NCBI GenBank assembly: GCA_025352845.1
Contig: JANXSC010000600.1
Span: forward strand, 1-5,633
Origin: Opitutaceae bacterium
GTDB lineage: Bacteria; Verrucomicrobiota; Verrucomicrobiia; Opitutales; Opitutaceae
Direction of reading: 5' to 3'
DNA length: 5,633 nucleotides
A program made the position numbers and the translations under genes. Shown in pieces: positions 1-5,385 of the stretch (its first letter is position 1; the number at the start of each line of letters is the position of its first letter). The notes under the pieces were generated by a model. The model ran no database searches, was not told the origin of the DNA, and was given only the letters and a program-made list of their open reading frames with translations.

Positions 1-68
1 GGACGCGCCGTGGCGATCCAGCTAGATTGCTTCGTCGCCGCGCAGAGCGCGGCTTCTAGCAATGACAG
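1..68. repeat. Partial palindromic intergenic repeat (TCATTGC family), cut by left edge
   Basis: The right arm runs from about 22 to 68 and ends, on the minus strand, with CTGTCATTGC at its outer side and GACGAAGCAATC at its inner side. The centre is near the AGCT at 20-23, where GATCCA and TAGATT form an imperfect dyad (13-30). The left arm leaves the window. Inside the right arm is a perfect 7-bp hairpin, GCCGCGC-AGA-GCGCGGC (37-53). From memory, this resembles the widespread bacterial intergenic palindromes of the form GTCATTGCGAG...GACGAAGCAATC. The element lies directly after the rhodanese stop codon. There is no T tract after the hairpin on the minus strand, so it is not a typical intrinsic terminator. 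Left of 76 I see no gene. Confidence 0.5.
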
Positions 69-75
69 TCTCGCC

Positions 76-465
76 TCAGCTCTTCTCGATTTTCGCACCG
101 GATTTTTTCCAGCCGTCGATCCCGGGCGAGTAGTGCTTCACATTGGTGTAGCCGAGCGCCACGGCCGCGCTGGCCGCCGCCTGATACGCGGTGCAATACT
201 TGTTGCCGCAGTAGGCGACAATGAGAGCCTTCTTGTCCATCGGCAGGAGCGACGCGAGTTTCGCCTCGTTGGCGATGTAGTCGATCGCGCCGGGGATGCG
301 GCCTTCCTGAAACGAGTCGGTGCCGTTCACGTCGAGCACGGTAACCGTCTTCGCCGCGATCGCCTTTTGGAGATCAGCCTGCGCGATATCTGGGACTTTG
401 CCCGTGTTGGCGAACAGCGCCGCGGCGAGCAGAAGGGAAGAAACCAAAGCGATGAGTTTTTTCAT
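76..465 (-). CDS. Periplasmic rhodanese-like domain protein
   Basis: A 129-residue protein: an N-terminal signal peptide followed by a single rhodanese domain. The start was set at the ATG giving MKKLIALVSS, because the upstream in-frame extension (to 525) is Arg/Pro-rich and would bury the signal peptide. The hydrophobic core spans residues 4-19, with likely cleavage after LFA (residue 19), so export to the periplasm is expected. The rhodanese CH2A-like motif is seen as LDVNGTDSF...GRIPGA (44-60). The active-site loop is YCGNKYCTAY, with the probable catalytic Cys86 and a second cysteine at 91. The C-terminal GIDGWKKSG (115-123) matches the usual GG-x-x-W-x-x-AG end. The family carries sulfur as a cysteine persulfide; here the substrate is unknown. 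It sits downstream of the dehydrogenase gene on the same strand, but 212 bp away with a palindrome in between, so co-transcription is uncertain. No Shine-Dalgarno sequence is visible. Confidence 0.9.
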   Translation of the reverse strand: MKKLIALVSSLLLAAALFANTGKVPDIAQADLQKAIAAKTVTVLDVNGTDSFQEGRIPGAIDYIANEAKLASLLPMDKKALIVAYCGNKYCTAYQAAASAAVALGYTNVKHYSPGIDGWKKSGAKIEKS

Positions 466-550
466 GACGCGCGCACCGTAGAAGGCGGCGGGAATTTCGC
501 AAGTGCGAGCACCCCGCGGCGTCATTGCCCAGAGGGTGTCGAATAAGGCC

Positions 551-647
551 TGTCATTCTGAGCGGAGCGAAGAATCCACTGGAATTTTCACTCCCTGAAA
601 CCGGGTGCGTCGCTCCTGCTGGATTCTTCGCTCCGCTCAGAATGACA
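551..647. repeat. Perfect 28-bp inverted repeat element (TCATTCTGAGCG family)
   Basis: The arms at 551-578 and 620-647 are exact reverse complements over 28 bp, beginning TGTCATTCTGAGCGGAGC and ending GAAGAATCCA, with a 41-bp spacer (579-619). Pairing stops sharply at both ends (579/619 are C/C; 550/648 are C/A). From memory, arms of this type recur in intergenic regions of many unrelated bacteria, often as dispersed copies, so this is best called a REP/MITE-like palindrome. It begins 30 bp after the dehydrogenase stop. Transcribed, it would form a very strong hairpin and could stabilise the 3' end of that mRNA or reduce read-through into the rhodanese gene. No T tract follows it on either strand. 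No transposase or clear target-site duplication is seen. Confidence 0.9.
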
Positions 648-677
648 AAATGGTTGGCGGAGTTTTTAGGCACCCGC

Positions 678-1460
678 TCAGAGCCGCTGCAAATGAAACC
701 CGCCGTCGACGTCGAAGCACGCGCCGGTCGAAAACGGAAACCGGTCCTCGGCGATCGCGCGGACGGCGCGACCGATGTCCTCGGGTTTGCCCCAGCGGCG
801 GATCGGCGTGATGCCGCGCTCGTCGGTGATGATAAGCTTGTCGTATTTCTCCTTCACGCCCCCGGTCATGTCGGTCGCAATCACGCCGGGGCGGATTTCG
901 TAGACGTTGATGCCGTCGTTCGCGAGGCGGTCGGCGAAGAGCTTCGTCATCATCGCGAGCCCGGCCTTAACCATGCAGTAGTCGCCGCGGTTGATCGACG
1001 CGGTGTAGACGGAGATCGAGGTGATATTGACGATGCGGCCGCGGAAACCTTCGGCGTCGGGCGCCTGCCTGAGCATCTGCTTCGCGACGAGCTGCGTGAG
1101 GAAAAACGGCCCCTTCAAATTGATCGCAAAGAGCCGATCAAAACTCTCCTCGCCCGCGTCGAGCAGATCGGCGCGGACTTTCGGCGCGACGCCAGCGTTG
1201 TTCACCAGCAGATCGATGCGGCCGAACTTCCCGACCGTCTCCGCGACGAGCCGCTCGCGATCCGCGGCGACCGCGACGTCGCCCTGCACAATGAAGCCTT
1301 CACCGCCCGCCGCTTTCACGAGGGCGAGCGCCTCGGCGGCGGCCTCGGCGTTGCCGGCGTAGTTGATGGCGATGCGCGCGCCCGTGCGGGCGAGTTCGAT
1401 CGCGATGCCACGGCCGATGCCGCGCGACGCGCCGGTAATGAGGGCAGTTTTCGAAGTCAT
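678..1460 (-). CDS. SDR-family oxidoreductase (3-ketoacyl-ACP reductase-like)
   Basis: A 260-residue classical short-chain dehydrogenase/reductase, full length for the family and probably cytoplasmic. Rossmann motif T9-GASRGIG (10-16) binds the dinucleotide; D61-V62 contacts adenine; NNAG is at 87-90. The catalytic tetrad is N114, S148 (in NITSIS), Y161 and K165 (YCMVK). RPGVIATDMT (190-199) is the usual segment after the active site, and the end, FDVDGGFHLQRL, is typical. From memory it most resembles the subgroup annotated as 3-ketoacyl-ACP reductase (PRK12745-like), with the shared landmarks FDRLFAINLKGPFFLTQ, NRGDYC and PFSTG. The true substrate is probably a sugar or small hydroxy compound and cannot be read from sequence, so no symbol is given. 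Its ATG overlaps the stop of a short upstream open frame (ATGA), suggesting it was or is translationally coupled. No Shine-Dalgarno sequence is visible. Confidence 0.95.
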   Translation of the reverse strand: MTSKTALITGASRGIGRGIAIELARTGARIAINYAGNAEAAAEALALVKAAGGEGFIVQGDVAVAADRERLVAETVGKFGRIDLLVNNAGVAPKVRADLLDAGEESFDRLFAINLKGPFFLTQLVAKQMLRQAPDAEGFRGRIVNITSISVYTASINRGDYCMVKAGLAMMTKLFADRLANDGINVYEIRPGVIATDMTGGVKEKYDKLIITDERGITPIRRWGKPEDIGRAVRAIAEDRFPFSTGACFDVDGGFHLQRL

Positions 1461-1627
1461 GCTTTCGCCAACGAAGAAGACTCGCGCTGCGGCGGCAACG
1501 ACGATTCCGCCGCCCGGGTTTGCTCCGTCGGATTCTTCGTGTCGCGCGGCAAATCAAAATCATTCTCCGAAAATTTCACGATGAGACCGAACCACCGCCC
1601 GATATTGCGGTCCGTGTAATCAAACCA
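1457..1627 (-). pseudogene. Possible C-terminal gene remnant or small ORF overlapping the SDR start
   Basis: On the minus strand a frame is open for 56 codons between a TGA at 1628-1630 and a TGA at 1457-1459 that overlaps the dehydrogenase ATG as ATGA. It has no ATG; the first usable start is a GTG at 1577-1579, which would give a 40-residue protein. The translation starts WFDYTDRNIGRWFGLIVKFS and continues ENDFDLPRDTKNPTEQ. This is balanced and protein-like rather than the Arg-rich text typical of antisense frames here. By my count 39 of 56 third positions are G or C, in keeping with the real genes. I do not recognise the family. It could be the tail of a lost upstream gene of the dehydrogenase operon, a small gene with a GTG start, or chance. 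The plus-strand lipoprotein start lies immediately to the right. Confidence 0.3.
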
Positions 1628-1629
1628 TC

Positions 1630-2136
1630 ATGCCCATGAAGAAATCGCTCCTCCTGCTGCCACTCCTCGGACTCGCCTTCGCTGGCTGCGGCAAGAAGAG
1701 CGAACCGATGACCAGCGAACCGACGTTCGCCCAGAAAACCGAAATGGCAGCGAAAAACGCCGCCGAGAAAACGAAGGAGGCGATGATCGACGCCAAGGAT
1801 GCCATCGGCGACAAACTCAAGGAATGGAAGCTCACGCCGGCCGACATCAAGGCCGACCTGGCGAAGGGCGCACGCATCGTCCGCTCCAAGACCGCCACCG
1901 CCATGGCCCGCACCGGCACCGCCCTCGACAACGCCAAGGTCGTGACCGTCATCAACGCCAAGCTCGTCGGCGACTCGCAGCTGTCGGCCCTCAAGATCAA
2001 CGTCGATGCGGATCAGGGCGTCGTGACGCTCAAGGGCACGGTAAAATCGTCCGAATTGATCGGGCGCGCCATCGTCCTGGCGCTCGACACCGAGGATGTC
2101 ACGCAGGTGATCTCGCTCCTGACCGTCGAGCCGTAA
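1630..2136 (+). CDS. BON-domain lipoprotein
   Basis: A 168-residue predicted lipoprotein. Residues 4-19 form a short basic-then-hydrophobic signal ending in a lipobox-like FAGC, with Cys20 as the lipidation site. The lack of Asp at +2 (Gly21, Lys22) leaves outer-membrane sorting possible. Residues about 33-100 are Ala/Lys/Glu-rich and read as amphipathic helices (for example AAKNAAEKTKEAMIDAKDAI), a likely stalk. Residues about 103-168 form one BON domain (VITVINAKLV-like opening, ALKINVDADQGVVTLKGTV, ending in LLTVEP). BON domains are known to associate with membranes or phospholipid in envelope-stress proteins such as OsmY. Here a periplasmic envelope role is inferred. A second ATG at 1636 (MKKSLLLL) is an equally good start. 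No Shine-Dalgarno is present; a TGTAAT at 1615-1620 could be a -10 but has no matching -35. It is divergent from the dehydrogenase gene and is followed by a terminator. Confidence 0.88.
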   Translation: MPMKKSLLLLPLLGLAFAGCGKKSEPMTSEPTFAQKTEMAAKNAAEKTKEAMIDAKDAIGDKLKEWKLTPADIKADLAKGARIVRSKTATAMARTGTALDNAKVVTVINAKLVGDSQLSALKINVDADQGVVTLKGTVKSSELIGRAIVLALDTEDVTQVISLLTVEP

Positions 2137-2151
2137 GCCAACGGACTGCTG

Positions 2152-2183
2152 AAAAAAAATCTACTGCCGGTGCATGCCCGGCA
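2152..2183 (-). terminator. Candidate intrinsic terminator of the minus-strand epimerase operon
   Basis: Read on the minus strand, a 6-bp stem TGCCGG/CCGGCA (2178-2183 with 2165-2170, 7-nt loop) is followed after 5 nt by eight T residues (2152-2159 on the plus strand are all A). The stem is short and the gap before the T tract is slightly long, so efficiency may be modest. It lies about 45 bp beyond the epimerase stop codon and faces away from it. Confidence 0.5.
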
Positions 2184-2196
2184 CCAGGGAACACAG

Positions 2197-2234
2197 GCGA
2201 CGCGGGTGCGGACCCGCGTCGCTGCCTATTTTTT
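2197..2234 (+). terminator. Intrinsic terminator of the BON lipoprotein gene
   Basis: An 11-bp perfect GC-rich stem, GCGACGCGGGT/ACCCGCGTCGC (2197-2207 with 2212-2222), with a 4-nt loop, is followed after 6 nt by a run of six T (2229-2234). It lies about 60 bp after the lipoprotein stop. The T tract falls inside the converging epimerase gene, where it reads AAAAAA and encodes that protein's last two lysines. The hairpin is symmetric enough to form in the opposite transcript too, just after the epimerase stop, where it may protect the mRNA 3' end. Confidence 0.75.
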
Positions 2235-3320
2235 GGGCGTCACGCCATGGCCCGCGGTGATGTGCGCCACGGAAATCTTTCCGCCATCGAGCGCGTAGCC
2301 GCCGTCGAACGGATTTTCCGACAGGAAAAACGGCGTGTCGAGATCGGCAAAGTCGAAACCACCCTGCCCCGCGGCGAAGCACGCCGAGACCGTCATCGCG
2401 AGGATGCTCTCGACGTTGCCCCCGATCATCAGGCGGAGTCCGGCGGCGCGCACGACGGCGGCGATGTCGAGCGCCTCGGCGAGCCCACCTTTCATCAGCT
2501 TGATATTAATCACCTGCGCGGCGCGCTCGGCGACGACTCGGCGTGCGTCGGCGGCGGTCGTCACGGTCTCATCGGCGGCGACGAGCCAGCCGCTCTCGGC
2601 CATCAGCGCGCGCGCCCCGGCGAGGTCATCTTTGGCGAGCCATTGTTCGAGGAGCGCCGGCGTGATGCCGCGCGCCTTCAGGCCGCGCACGAGTTCGCTC
2701 GCGGCGGCGCGCGACACGCCGGCGTTGCCATCGAGGATGAGCGGCGAATCGGGCGCTACTTCGTGGATCGCCGCGATGCGCGTGAGGTCGTGAGCGGAGC
2801 CGAGCTTGCCGCCGACCTTGACCTTGATCATGCGGATGCCGCGGGCGCGGATGTCGCGGGCGGCTTTCGCGGCGTCGGCGGCAGAGCCGGTCGTCACGGT
2901 CATGTCGGTTTCGAGCGCAGTGCCGGCACCACCGAAGAATTTCACGAGCGGCAAGCCCATGTGCCGCGTGAGCGCATCGAGCAGCGCCATCTCGAGCGCG
3001 CAGCGCGCGGAGCCGGAGGGGATGGGCGAACGCCGGGCAAACTCTGCGCCCAGCGCACGCCAGTCGCGCGAATCGCGGCCCGCGATCCAGGCGGCGGCGC
3101 TGCGGAGGGCGGTCAGAGCGTCGGCCTGCGTCTCGCCGTTGTAGGGCGGGAGCGGCGCGGCCTCGCCGTAGCCGCGCGTGCCGTCGGCCAGCTCGATCGT
3201 GGCGAGGGCGTTGTTGGCCATCGCCTGCGCGCCGCCCGCGATGCCGAAGGGCACGTGCAGCGGAATGTCGAGCGGCGCGACATGGAGGGATCTAACGGGA
3301 ATCTGGACGGCAAAGGACAT
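2226..3320 (-). CDS. Dipeptide epimerase (L-Ala-D/L-Glu epimerase-like, enolase superfamily)
   Basis: A protein of 364 residues from the ATG at 3318-3320, or 366 from a GTG at 3324-3326; the ATG is preferred, and the numbering below uses the longer form. The capping domain (about 12-130) precedes a beta/alpha barrel of the muconate-lactonizing subgroup. Catalytic residues are all present: K168-V-K170, metal ligands D199 (ILDGN), E227 (LLEQ) and D252 (ADE), and the opposite base K276 (NIKLMKGG). The C-terminal DLDTPFFL (D328, D330) is the DxD signature of dipeptide epimerases, which bind the substrate's alpha-ammonium group. Known members epimerise Ala-Glu-type dipeptides, often from recycled murein; a cytoplasmic role like that is likely, but exact dipeptide specificity is open. 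Two oddities are LEQW where LEQP is usual, and GGNVES where GGMVE is common. It is the last gene of the probable HPF-TerC-DUF1232-epimerase operon, 57 bp after its neighbour. Confidence 0.92.
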   Translation of the reverse strand: MSFAVQIPVRSLHVAPLDIPLHVPFGIAGGAQAMANNALATIELADGTRGYGEAAPLPPYNGETQADALTALRSAAAWIAGRDSRDWRALGAEFARRSPIPSGSARCALEMALLDALTRHMGLPLVKFFGGAGTALETDMTVTTGSAADAAKAARDIRARGIRMIKVKVGGKLGSAHDLTRIAAIHEVAPDSPLILDGNAGVSRAAASELVRGLKARGITPALLEQWLAKDDLAGARALMAESGWLVAADETVTTAADARRVVAERAAQVINIKLMKGGLAEALDIAAVVRAAGLRLMIGGNVESILAMTVSACFAAGQGGFDFADLDTPFFLSENPFDGGYALDGGKISVAHITAGHGVTPKK

Positions 3321-3377
3321 GGGCACGGCGCGAGCAAGGACGGCGTGCTCCCGCGAGGCAACGCGCCGTTTCGCGGC

Positions 3378-3839
3378 TCAGTTTTCCATCTGCCACGGCC
3401 GACGACGACGCAACCAGTGCCCCCGCAGGGCCGCCTCATGGCGTTGAAAAACGACCTGCACAACGAGGGCATCGTCAAGCAGCCCGATCTCGGGCACCGA
3501 GTCCGGAATGCGATCAAAGCCTTTGAGGAAGTAGAGCAGCGCGAAGGCAGCCTCCCGGATCGCAGGTGACAGCGTGGCGCGCTCGGCGGCGGTCTCGTCC
3601 AAGTAAAGTGCGAGCGCATCGAGCCGAGACCGCAAGCGGGAGCCGGTTTCGAGCGCCGCGATCTTGGCGTGCAACGCCGGGCGCAAGGTGCGGAGTCCGG
3701 TCAGTGAATGCGGCGTGACCAGCACCGCGCCCCGCTCGACGTAGCTCGCGGTGCTGGTGATGTCGCCGCCGTAGTTGGCGGCAAGGTAACGGTCGAGATC
3801 GACCGGGATGGTGGTTTCGGTAATTTTCATGGGATTCAT
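3378..3839 (-). CDS. YkvA-like DUF1232 family protein
   Basis: A protein of 153 residues from the ATG at 3837-3839; a second ATG three codons on (3828-3830) is equally plausible. An open extension to 4022 was rejected because it overlaps the TerC coding region and is Arg-rich. Residues about 95-132 carry the DUF1232 core, ALLYFLKGFDRIPDSVPEIG then LLDDALVVQVV. This is the family's Y-(L)-x-x-x-D-x-I-P-D...G-x-x-D-D pattern, probably a hydrophobic hairpin that touches the membrane. The N-terminal 90 residues are helical and polar. The C-terminus is basic (WLRRRRPWQ). No biochemical function of the family is firmly known to me. It starts about 15-24 bp after the TerC gene, so it is almost certainly co-transcribed with it. 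Confidence 0.82.
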   Translation of the reverse strand: MNPMKITETTIPVDLDRYLAANYGGDITSTASYVERGAVLVTPHSLTGLRTLRPALHAKIAALETGSRLRSRLDALALYLDETAAERATLSPAIREAAFALLYFLKGFDRIPDSVPEIGLLDDALVVQVVFQRHEAALRGHWLRRRRPWQMEN

Positions 3840-3853
3840 GGGAAAATGAGCGT

Positions 3854-4915
3854 TCAAGTGGTGGGAACCGACGGAGCCGCGGGGCGCGCCGGACCGGCTG
3901 GGGGCGCGAGCACCCCACGCGAGAAGACCAGCGAGACCGCGATCGAGGCGCCGAGCACACCGGCGATGATGGCGAGCGACCAGACGATCGGGAATTTTCC
4001 CCCGAAGAGATCGTTGAGCCACGCCATCTTCAGGCCGACGAAGATGAGCACGACGCCCAGACCGTATTTTAGGAAGCGGAACTTGTGCACCACCCCCGAG
4101 AGGAGGAAGAACATCGAGCGCAGCCCGAGGATCGCGAAGATGTTCGAGGTGAAGACCACCAGCGGCTCCTTCGTGATGGCGAAGATCGCCGGCACAGAAT
4201 CGACCGCGAAGATAATATCGCTGAACTCGATCGCGGCCAGCGCCACCAGCAGCGGCGTGCCGTGACGGACGCCGTTTTTCACGACGAAAAACTTCTGCCC
4301 GTCGAAGGTCGGCACGATCGGAATGAAGCGCCGGAGCAAACGCAGGAGCGGATTTTTCTCCGGGTCCATCGGCTTTTCCGGCGCGAATAGAATCTTCAGG
4401 CCGGTCAGGATCAGGAAGCCACCGAAGACCCAGATGACCCAGTGGAACTGCATCAGCACGGAGCCGAGGGCGATGAAGATCACCCGGAAGATCAGGGCGC
4501 CGAGAATCCCGTAAAACAGCACGCGGTGCTGATATTGCGCCGGCACGCCGAAGAACGTGAAGACGACGATGAAGACAAAGACGTTGTCCACCGACAGCGA
4601 GAGCTCGACCACGTAGCCCGTGAGAAACTCAAGCGCCGTGCGATCCGCCAACGCGGAGGCCGCGGCCGTCGTCATGCCCGCCGCCACCAACCGGGGATCC
4701 TGCGGGAGCTTCCATTCGGCGTAGCGCCAGAGCACGAAGCAGAACGCCAGAGACAGGGCGGTCCACACGATCGTCCACCCGAGCGCCTCCTTGAACCCGA
4801 CCACGTGGGCGTCGCGGTGGAACACCCCGAGGTCGAGCGCGAGGACGGCGAGCACGCCGAGCGTGAACAGCGCGTAGAACCACCAGTAGTCGGCAAACGG
4901 AAACAGTGCAGGCAT
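3854..4915 (-). CDS. TerC/Alx-family integral membrane metal transporter
   Basis: A 353-residue inner-membrane protein with about eight or nine hydrophobic segments (near residues 13-31, 45-66, 98-120, 134-155, 158-175, 222-246, 252-273, 283-299 and 310-332). The two family signature repeats are clear: E104-LSLSVDNVFVF (D110, N111) and E230-FSDIIFAVDSVPAIFAIT (D233, D239), followed by FTSNIFAILGLRS. The paired acidic residues are the expected metal-binding sites. Characterised relatives (E. coli Alx, Bacillus TerC-type proteins) are linked to Mn2+ export and are induced by Mn or alkaline pH. Mn2+ is therefore the best substrate guess, by family only. The loop between segments 2 and 3 (about 67-95, Ala-rich) looks long, and the C-terminal 20 residues are Ala/Pro-rich. 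It lies 45 bp after the HPF gene. That gap is too short for a yybP-ykoY Mn riboswitch, so control must come from further upstream. Confidence 0.93.
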   Translation of the reverse strand: MPALFPFADYWWFYALFTLGVLAVLALDLGVFHRDAHVVGFKEALGWTIVWTALSLAFCFVLWRYAEWKLPQDPRLVAAGMTTAAASALADRTALEFLTGYVVELSLSVDNVFVFIVVFTFFGVPAQYQHRVLFYGILGALIFRVIFIALGSVLMQFHWVIWVFGGFLILTGLKILFAPEKPMDPEKNPLLRLLRRFIPIVPTFDGQKFFVVKNGVRHGTPLLVALAAIEFSDIIFAVDSVPAIFAITKEPLVVFTSNIFAILGLRSMFFLLSGVVHKFRFLKYGLGVVLIFVGLKMAWLNDLFGGKFPIVWSLAIIAGVLGASIAVSLVFSRGVLAPPAGPARPAAPSVPTT

Positions 4916-4960
4916 CGTCGGTCTTTAGGTCGAATGAGTCGTCAGTGCAGGGAAATGGTC

Positions 4961-5296
4961 TCACCAGCCCCGCCCGCCGGCGGCGAGGAGGGGCTGGCGA
5001 CGGCGGCGTTGGATGCGGCGGCCGTGGCGCGCATCGACCTGCGCCTCGGCGGCCCCCAGCGCCTTCTCGACCGCGACCCGCACGGTATGATCCGAGGCGG
5101 TGGCATGGATGTCGGGACCAGGGACGCGGAGCAGCACGCTCACCTGAAAACGAGGGCTGGCCTCGCGCTCGTCAGCGAAGCGCACCACCGCCTCCTCAAT
5201 GCGCTGGCGGGTGGACAGGGCAAGCAGGAGACGCTCAACCAAGCGCTCGATGGAGGGGCGGGGACGGACGTTACCGTGGTGGAGGAGAAGTTTCAT
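4961..5296 (-). CDS. HPF/RaiA-family ribosome hibernation factor
   Basis: A protein of 111 residues from the ATG giving MKLLLHHGNV; an in-frame extension to 5383 would cross the divergent regulatory region and was rejected. The family pattern is visible: an early strand, helix SIERLVERLLLALSTR, a central strand pair (VVRFADER, then RFQVSVLLRVPGPDIHATAS) and the closing helix HTVRVAVEKALGAAEAQVD. The VPGPD-x-HA-x-A-x-D-H segment (58-70) is characteristic. Length fits short HPF/YfiA proteins that bind the 30S subunit at the mRNA/tRNA channel and block translation in stress or stationary phase. There is no C-terminal dimerisation domain as in long HPF. The end is basic and low in complexity (RRIQRRRRQP then LLAAGGRGW) and could contact rRNA. 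It is the first gene of the minus-strand operon and is divergent from the LysR regulator, so regulation by that protein is likely. Confidence 0.82.
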   Translation of the reverse strand: MKLLLHHGNVRPRPSIERLVERLLLALSTRQRIEEAVVRFADEREASPRFQVSVLLRVPGPDIHATASDHTVRVAVEKALGAAEAQVDARHGRRIQRRRRQPLLAAGGRGW

Positions 5297-5329
5297 GGCC
5301 CGCCACGATACCAGCCGAACTCGGTTTCG

Positions 5330-5372
5330 ACTAATACTCAGTTTGACACTGATAGTTAGTTTATACCTAACT
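5330..5372. promoter_or_regulatory. Candidate LysR-type operator/promoter in the divergent spacer
   Basis: An AT-rich island in the 89-bp spacer between the HPF and LysR genes contains overlapping dyads. One is AGTTAG-N7-CTAACT (5354-5372), which includes a T-N11-A box (T5357 to A5369), the classical LysR-family signature. The second is a 31-bp imperfect palindrome centred on 5345, with outer arms ACTAA/TTAGT (5330-5334, 5356-5360) and inner arms TCAGT/ACTGA (5338-5342, 5348-5352). The half-site CTAA(Y) thus occurs three times. A perfect -35 hexamer, TTGACA (5343-5348, plus strand), sits in the centre of the palindrome, but only poor -10 candidates lie at suitable distance (TACCTA at 5364-5369, 15-nt spacing). 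A regulator bound here would cover the LysR gene's own promoter, the usual autoregulatory layout. Confidence 0.45.
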
Positions 5373-5385
5373 CCCAATCCCACTC

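Noticed and set aside
10..546. Plus-strand open frame opposite the rhodanese gene
   Set aside because: It is Arg-rich without a domain and is antisense to a rhodanese with signal peptide and active-site loop.
551..647. CRISPR repeat or intrinsic terminator reading of the 28-bp inverted repeat
   Set aside because: There are only two copies, in inverted orientation, so it is not an array; neither side has a T tract expected of an intrinsic terminator.
525..1619. Long plus-strand open frame (364 codons) opposite the SDR gene
   Set aside because: It is antisense to an SDR with all motifs, its composition is that of a shadow frame, and its 5' end runs through the inverted repeat.
1592..1620. Sigma-70 promoter for the BON lipoprotein (TGTAAT at 1615-1620)
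   Set aside because: The -10 is good but no -35-like hexamer lies 15-19 bp upstream, and it would leave a leader of only a few bases; kept only as a remark in the gene entry.
3321..3377. Weak dyad GAGCA...TGCTC in the gap before the epimerase
   Set aside because: A 5-bp stem with a long loop and no T tract is at chance level in such GC-rich DNA.
1824..3569. Long plus-strand open frame (581 codons) across the lipoprotein end and the epimerase
   Set aside because: Its translation is Arg/His/Asp/Gly-rich with no recognisable domain, and it lies antisense to an epimerase with a complete catalytic set; it also runs through two hairpin terminators.
4916..4960. yybP-ykoY manganese riboswitch before the TerC gene
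   Set aside because: The 45-bp gap after the HPF stop is too short for this riboswitch and no matching structure is seen.
4442..5359. Plus-strand open frame opposite the TerC start and the HPF gene
   Set aside because: Low-complexity Arg/His/Glu translation, antisense to the TerC signature motifs; its end lies in the divergent operator region.
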